Shown: piece after piece, positions 8,221 through 11,300 of the stretch
Layout of the letters: each line of letters opens with the position of its first letter
Numbering within the stretch: the stretch's first letter is position 1
Assembly: GCA_020719105.1 (NCBI GenBank)
Contig: DYQV01000002.1
Coordinates: forward strand, 21,507-32,806
Reading direction: 5' to 3'
Length of the DNA: 11,300 nucleotides
DNA from: Rikenella microfusus
GTDB taxonomy: Bacteria; Bacteroidota; Bacteroidia; Bacteroidales; SZUA-534
Notes under the pieces: model-generated
What the model was told of the DNA's origin: nothing
The model's database searches: none
The model's input: the letters and a program-made list of their open reading frames with translations, nothing else
Position numbers and translations under genes: made by a program

Positions 8221-8243
8221 AAGGTGTTTAACCTTTTTTTTTT
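8221..8243 (+). terminator. Short-stem terminator with ten-T tail
   Basis: AAGGT pairs with ACCTT around the loop GTTTA and runs straight into ten consecutive T (8234-8243). The stem is only 5 bases, so strength is uncertain, but the T tract is the longest in the region. It could be the true end of the murF transcript or of a small RNA beginning near 8126. Confidence 0.45.
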
Positions 8244-8267
8244 GCTTTATAAACCACCTAAAGCAAA
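8241..8267. repeat. Nine-base perfect inverted repeat
   Basis: TTTGCTTTA (8241-8249) and TAAAGCAAA (8259-8267) are exact reverse complements around a nine-base loop. The loop and 3' arm also contain TAAACCACCT, which can pair with AGGTGTTTA at 8222-8230 with one bulged C. That alternative helix would break up the adjacent 8221-8235 stem. Function unknown. Confidence 0.5.
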
Positions 8268-8384
8268 TCTTAATAATTACAATTCCAAAATTTAATTCAA
8301 TCATAGGTTATAGTCTAAAACATTAACAAGGTTTTTTATTTTAAAATGAAACAAAAACTCCTCGATTATTTTATTTAATTACTA

Positions 8385-8414
8385 TTGTATCGTACAAAAT
8401 ATTAGTTACTTTTG
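8385..8414 (+). promoter_or_regulatory. Bacteroidetes-type promoter of the lysC-lysA unit
   Basis: TTG at 8385-8387 and TACTTTTG at 8407-8414 are separated by 19 bases, matching the -33 (TTTG) and -7 (TAnnTTTG) elements of the Bacteroidetes primary sigma factor. Transcription would begin near 8418-8420 and give a lysC leader of about 180 bases containing a mini-ORF and a hairpin. This is the best promoter match noticed in the window; the start site is inferred, not measured. Confidence 0.55.
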
Positions 8415-8452
8415 GCACATATTAAAAAATGAGCTAGGTAAAATATACATTT

Positions 8453-8500
8453 ATGAAGCAGAGAAATAAGCCTATTTTCTTTTATTTTTTGCTGTTTTGA
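8453..8500 (+). CDS. Fifteen-codon Phe/Leu/Tyr-rich mini-ORF, candidate lysC leader peptide
   Basis: ATG at 8453 encodes MKQRNKPIFFYFLLF, ending at TGA 8498-8500. The last seven residues are all Phe, Tyr or Leu. Length and shape recall the enterobacterial phe leader peptide, also 15 residues and Phe-rich. It lies about 35 bases downstream of the inferred transcription start. Its stop codon overlaps AACCCT (8500-8505), which can pair with AGGGTT (8548-8553) inside the hairpin before lysC. Against it: a T-rich stretch in an AT-rich genome will spell Phe and Leu by chance, and Phe/Tyr is an unexpected signal for an aspartate kinase gene. Translation is not shown. Confidence 0.25.
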   Translation: MKQRNKPIFFYFLLF

Positions 8501-8541
8501 ACCCTCGATTGTTAAAGAATGAAAAAAATGAAATAATATTT

Positions 8542-8571
8542 AAGGTCAGGGTTAAAAGCTCTGACCTTTCC
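8542..8571 (+). promoter_or_regulatory. Hairpin in the lysC leader, possible attenuator
   Basis: AAGGTCAG (8542-8549) pairs perfectly with CTGACCTT (8561-8568), and two further inner pairs are possible. The tail is TTTCC then AATTT, weak for an intrinsic terminator. The hairpin ends 31 bases before the lysC start. A competing helix is possible: AGGGTTAAAA (8548-8557) can pair with TTTT-G-AACCCT (8495-8505) with one bulged G, giving ten pairs and taking bases from the 5' arm. Mutually exclusive helices of this kind are the mark of attenuation, though a simple stabilising leader hairpin is also possible. Confidence 0.45.
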
Positions 8572-8599
8572 AATTTATAAACTTTTAAATCAATAAAAA

Positions 8600-9916
8600 G
8601 TGCATGTATTAAAATTTGGCGGAACCTCAGTTGGATCTGCTCAGCGAATTAAAGAAGTAGCAAATTTGATCAATGATGGTCAACCAAAAATAGTAGTTCT
8701 TTCCGCTATGACTGGCACTACCAATGCATTGGTTGAAATAGCTGAATACCTCTATAAAAAGAATCATGATGGTGCGAATGAAAAGATAGCTTCATTGGAA
8801 AAAAAGTATTATAGTGTTGTTGATGAGCTTTTTGAAAGAGATGATTTTAAAGAAAAAGGAATTGAACTGATAAAAGCTCATTTTGATTATTTGCATTCGT
8901 TTACACGCGATTTGTTTACACTTTTTGAAGAGAAGGAATTATTGGCTCAAGGAGAATTGCTTTCAACAGCATTGATGCAGTTTCATTTGGAAGAATGTGG
9001 AATTAAATCAGATTTAATTTCAGCCCTGAATTTTATGCGCATTGATAAAGAAGGAGAGCCTGATGATTTTTATATTAAAGAAAACTTAAAACGGGAACTC
9101 AATCAAATAGGTGATTACTATTTAGTAATTACTCAAGGTTTTATATGCCGAAATGCACATGGTCTTATTGATAATCTTCAGCGAGGTGGTTCCGACTATT
9201 CTGCTTCAATTATCGGAGCGGCTATTCAGGCAGAAGAGATTCAGATTTGGACAGATATTGATGGGGTTCATACCAATGATCCTCGAGTGGTTGAAAAGAC
9301 ACATGCAATCTCGGAATTGTCATTCGATGAAGCTGCTGAATTGGCTTATTTTGGGGCTAAAATTATGCATCCTACTTGTATTACTCCTGCTAAGATTGCG
9401 AATATTCCGGTTCGTATAAAAAATACACTGGACTCAAAGGCTCCAGGAACTTTAATAACCAGTTCCTGCAACAAGCAACGGATTCGTGCTATAGCAGCTA
9501 AAGATGGCATTACAGCTATTAAAGTTAAAAGCGGTAGAATGCTCATGGCTCATGGCTTTTTACGTAAGGTTTTCGAAATATTTGAAACCTATAAAACTTC
9601 CATTGATATGATAACTACCTCTGAAGTAGGTGTTTCAGTAACTATAGATAGTGATAAATATCTAACGGAGATAATTGAAGATTTAAGGAAGTATGGAACG
9701 GTTGAAGTAGATAAAAATCAGGTAATTATATGTGTTGTTGGTGATTTAATTGCCGAAAACAAGGGAATAGCTGCCAGTGTTTTTAACGCGGTTAAGGATG
9801 TTCCATTGAGAATGATATCGTATGGTGGTAGTGACCACAATATATCAATGTTGGTAAAAGCTGAATATAAAAAACAAGCATTGGTGGAGTTAAGCAAAAA
9901 TCTTTTTAACGGTTAG
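8600..9916 (+). CDS. lysC: Aspartate kinase, lysine-sensitive (LysC) type
   Basis: The enzyme phosphorylates L-aspartate, the entry step to lysine, diaminopimelate, threonine and methionine. The 438 residues begin at GTG with HVLKFGGTSVG, the kinase N-terminal motif; an in-frame TAA six bases upstream excludes an earlier start. The kinase domain (about 1-290) includes QRGGSDYSASIIGAA (R195-D199) and WTDIDGVHTNDPR. Two ACT domains follow (about 300-438). The effector region has Met314, Gly-Phe-Leu (319-321) and SIDMITTSEV (334-343), closely resembling Escherichia coli LysC, so feedback inhibition by lysine is expected. The serine of the E. coli lysine site next to this GFL is Ala317 here. There is no homoserine dehydrogenase domain, so this is the monofunctional form. 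lysA follows after 14 bases, probably in one transcript. Confidence 0.95.
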   Translation: MHVLKFGGTSVGSAQRIKEVANLINDGQPKIVVLSAMTGTTNALVEIAEYLYKKNHDGANEKIASLEKKYYSVVDELFERDDFKEKGIELIKAHFDYLHSFTRDLFTLFEEKELLAQGELLSTALMQFHLEECGIKSDLISALNFMRIDKEGEPDDFYIKENLKRELNQIGDYYLVITQGFICRNAHGLIDNLQRGGSDYSASIIGAAIQAEEIQIWTDIDGVHTNDPRVVEKTHAISELSFDEAAELAYFGAKIMHPTCITPAKIANIPVRIKNTLDSKAPGTLITSSCNKQRIRAIAAKDGITAIKVKSGRMLMAHGFLRKVFEIFETYKTSIDMITTSEVGVSVTIDSDKYLTEIIEDLRKYGTVEVDKNQVIICVVGDLIAENKGIAASVFNAVKDVPLRMISYGGSDHNISMLVKAEYKKQALVELSKNLFNG

Positions 9917-9930
9917 AAATATTTTTTTTG

Positions 9931-11073
9931 ATGAAGTGTGATTTAGATCAATTTAGCCGGTTAAAAACCCCTTTTTATTGGTACGATATAGAGTTATTAA
10001 AACAAACCTTAACTGTTGTTAAAAAGGAAGCTCAACGTTATGGATATCATGTACATTATGCAGTTAAAGCAAATGCCAATGAGCAGATTTTAAAAACAAT
10101 AAATTCCTATGGGTTTGGAGCTGATTGTGTGAGCGGAAATGAAGTGCTGGCATCAATTAATGCTGGATTTAAACCCAATGAGGTTGTCTTTGCCGGTGTT
10201 GGTAAATCGGACGATGAAATTAAAATAGGATTAGCTAATAATATCTATTGTTTTAATGTAGAGTCAATTCCTGAGCTTGAAATAATTAATGAAATTGCTG
10301 CAACTGATAAAAAGTTTGCTAGTGTGGCATTGCGTATAAACCCAAATGTAAATGCATCAACCCATCATTACATAACCACTGGTTTGGAAGAGAATAAATT
10401 TGGAATTAATATGTGGGAGATGGAGGATGTATTAAAAGCTTTGGAAAAACTACCAAATATCCAACTAAAAGGATTACATTTTCATATTGGTAGCCAGATT
10501 ACCGATCTTCAAGCATTTAAGGGTTTATGCATCCGGGTGAATGAGATTCAACAATGGTTTTTTGCACATCATATAATTGTCGATCATATAAATGTTGGTG
10601 GTGGATTGGGTGTTAATTATACCGATCCTGAGAAAGAACTAATAGCTGAATTTGCAACCTACTTTCAGATATTTCATGATTTTCTGGAGGTGCGTCCAAA
10701 GCAATCGGTTCATTTTGAGCTTGGTAGAGCCTTAGTAGCGCAATGTGGCAGTTTAATTACCAAAGTACTTTATATAAAAAGAGGGGTGCAAACCAATTTT
10801 GCCATTGTAGATGCAGGAATGACGGAACTAATCAGACCAGCGCTATACCAAGCGGTTCATAAAATTGAAAATTTATCATCAAACTTACCTGAAGCAAAAT
10901 ATGATGTGGTGGGACCCATTTGTGAATCGTCGGATTTTTTTGCAAAGGCCTTGATGTTACCAGAAACCCAACGAGGTGATTTATTATCGATACGCAGTGC
11001 CGGCGCTTATGGGGAGGTAATGTCGTCGGAGTATAATTTGCGAACCAAGGCTATTGCTTATTATTCGGAGTAA
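9931..11073 (+). CDS. lysA: Diaminopimelate decarboxylase (LysA)
   Basis: This PLP enzyme converts meso-diaminopimelate to L-lysine, the last step of the pathway that LysC opens. The 380 residues show the fold type III barrel and C-terminal beta domain: the PLP lysine Lys46 in HYAVKANAN, GADCVSGNE, HFHIGSQ (His185), GGGLG (about 223-227), ELGR (263-266), Cys331 in GPICESSD and Tyr360 in GAYGEVMSSEYN. The Cys and Tyr are substrate-pocket residues contributed across the dimer in this family. The frame opens three bases earlier at a TTG, but the ATG at 9931 is the natural start. A T-rich gap of 14 bases follows the lysC stop, so coupling or co-transcription is likely. Length is slightly below the bacterial average of about 400-420, with all key motifs present. 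Confidence 0.95.
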   Translation: MKCDLDQFSRLKTPFYWYDIELLKQTLTVVKKEAQRYGYHVHYAVKANANEQILKTINSYGFGADCVSGNEVLASINAGFKPNEVVFAGVGKSDDEIKIGLANNIYCFNVESIPELEIINEIAATDKKFASVALRINPNVNASTHHYITTGLEENKFGINMWEMEDVLKALEKLPNIQLKGLHFHIGSQITDLQAFKGLCIRVNEIQQWFFAHHIIVDHINVGGGLGVNYTDPEKELIAEFATYFQIFHDFLEVRPKQSVHFELGRALVAQCGSLITKVLYIKRGVQTNFAIVDAGMTELIRPALYQAVHKIENLSSNLPEAKYDVVGPICESSDFFAKALMLPETQRGDLLSIRSAGAYGEVMSSEYNLRTKAIAYYSE

Positions 11074-11119
11074 ATGGAATGGTGCAGTGCCTTGAATTTT
11101 AATCCATTGATTTGAAATA

Positions 11120-11151
11120 GAAAAGCCCCTCGAATACTCGTGGGGCTTTTC
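11120..11151. terminator. Bidirectional terminator between lysA and the converging gene
   Basis: GAAAAGCCCC (11120-11129) pairs with GGGGCTTTTC (11142-11151). After one T-T mismatch, three more pairs (CGA with TCG) close the loop ATAC. With A-rich 5' and T-rich 3' arms, it works as an intrinsic terminator on both strands, suiting the convergent lysA and the minus-strand gene ending at 11170. Confidence 0.88.
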
Positions 11152-11169
11152 AAATTTAAATCAGTTCAA

Positions 11170-11300
11170 TTATTGTTTTATCACTTTTTCAATCCTTGAA
11201 TTGCGATTGGCATCGGTAATGGTTACAAAATAGATACCATACTGAAGTTCTGTTGTTTGAATAACTAGAGAATTAGAATTAAATTTAGTAACGCTCATCA
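11170..11300 (-). CDS. 3' end of a secreted protein gene with a T9SS C-terminal sorting domain
   Basis: The minus strand is open from the right edge to TAA at 11170-11172, giving 43 complete codons ending in TTELQYGIYFVTITDANRN and then SRIEKVIKQ. The pattern of a turn, then GIYFVTI, then a basic strand closing with a K-rich end is the last part of the T9SS type A sorting domain (compare GIYIYKATI...SKLMIFR at the end of PorU in this window). The gene therefore likely encodes a protein exported and processed by the PorU/PorV system; its catalytic or adhesive part lies outside the window. A Met codon at 11298 is in frame but is most likely internal, as such domains end larger proteins. Confidence 0.7.
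   Translation of the reverse strand, partial: MSVTKFNSNSLVIQTTELQYGIYFVTITDANRNSRIEKVIKQ

Larger units (their letters stand above)
8095..8599. other. Long non-coding region between murF and lysC
   Basis: These 505 AT-rich bases carry no convincing protein gene on either strand beyond mini-ORFs of 10-15 codons. The first half (to about 8267) holds hairpins and a ten-T tract. The middle (8268-8380) shows only AT-rich sequence with a further ten-codon ORF at 8346 that I do not consider real. The last part holds the promoter, mini-ORF and hairpin of the lysC leader. No tRNA, rRNA or known riboswitch was recognised. Confidence 0.7.

Noticed and set aside
8346..8378. Ten-codon ORF MKQKLLDYFI as a leader peptide
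   Set aside because: It lies upstream of the inferred lysC promoter, has no nearby terminator-like structure after it, and is short enough to be chance.
8411..8434. TTTGGCAC as a sigma-54 (-24) element upstream of lysC
   Set aside because: The GGCAC half matches, but the required GC of the -12 element is absent; that position is a run of A. The TTG/TACTTTTG pair at 19-base spacing explains the bases better.
8126..8600. Lysine riboswitch upstream of lysC
   Set aside because: I could not recognise the multi-helix junction and conserved core of the lysine riboswitch, and such elements are not typical of this phylum.
9153..9419. Open frame of 88 codons within lysC
   Set aside because: Out-of-frame overlap with the conserved kinase domain; no independent support.

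Overview
The window looks like the chromosome of an AT-rich, gliding-type member of the Bacteroidota (Bacteroidetes). The evidence is a set of type IX secretion system (T9SS) genes (porV, porU, a PorP/SprF-family gene, gldJ), a T9SS C-terminal sorting domain at the right edge, promoter-like elements of the phylum's TAnnTTTG type, and A/T-rich translation starts without clear Shine-Dalgarno sequences. Genus cannot be told from the sequence alone.

Left part (1-4104, minus strand): porU, the C25-family sortase of the T9SS, is followed by the 5' end of porV, which runs off the left edge. PorV shuttles cargo to PorU at the cell surface, so the two are functional partners. Centre (4209-6749, plus strand, divergent from porU): a PorP/SprF-family outer-membrane protein gene, then the lipoprotein gene gldJ, closed by a strong intrinsic terminator. 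murF (peptidoglycan precursor ligase) follows on the same strand.

The stretch 8095-8599 is the only long non-coding region. It holds two hairpins after murF (one with a ten-T tail), further inverted repeats, a good Bacteroidetes-type promoter (8385-8414), a 15-codon Phe/Tyr/Leu-rich mini-ORF, and a hairpin just before lysC whose 5' arm can pair alternatively with the sequence overlapping the mini-ORF stop codon. This is the layout of a transcription attenuator and is the most interesting item here, but it rests on sequence inspection alone.

Right part (8600-11073, plus): lysC (aspartate kinase, lysine-sensitive type) and lysA (diaminopimelate decarboxylase), 14 bases apart, the first and last enzymes of lysine synthesis by the diaminopimelate route. 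A strong bidirectional terminator separates lysA from a converging minus-strand gene whose last 43 codons look like the end of a T9SS sorting domain. Overall the genes are well-known families in intact form. I found no mobile element, CRISPR array, tRNA or rRNA, and no clearly new multi-gene system.
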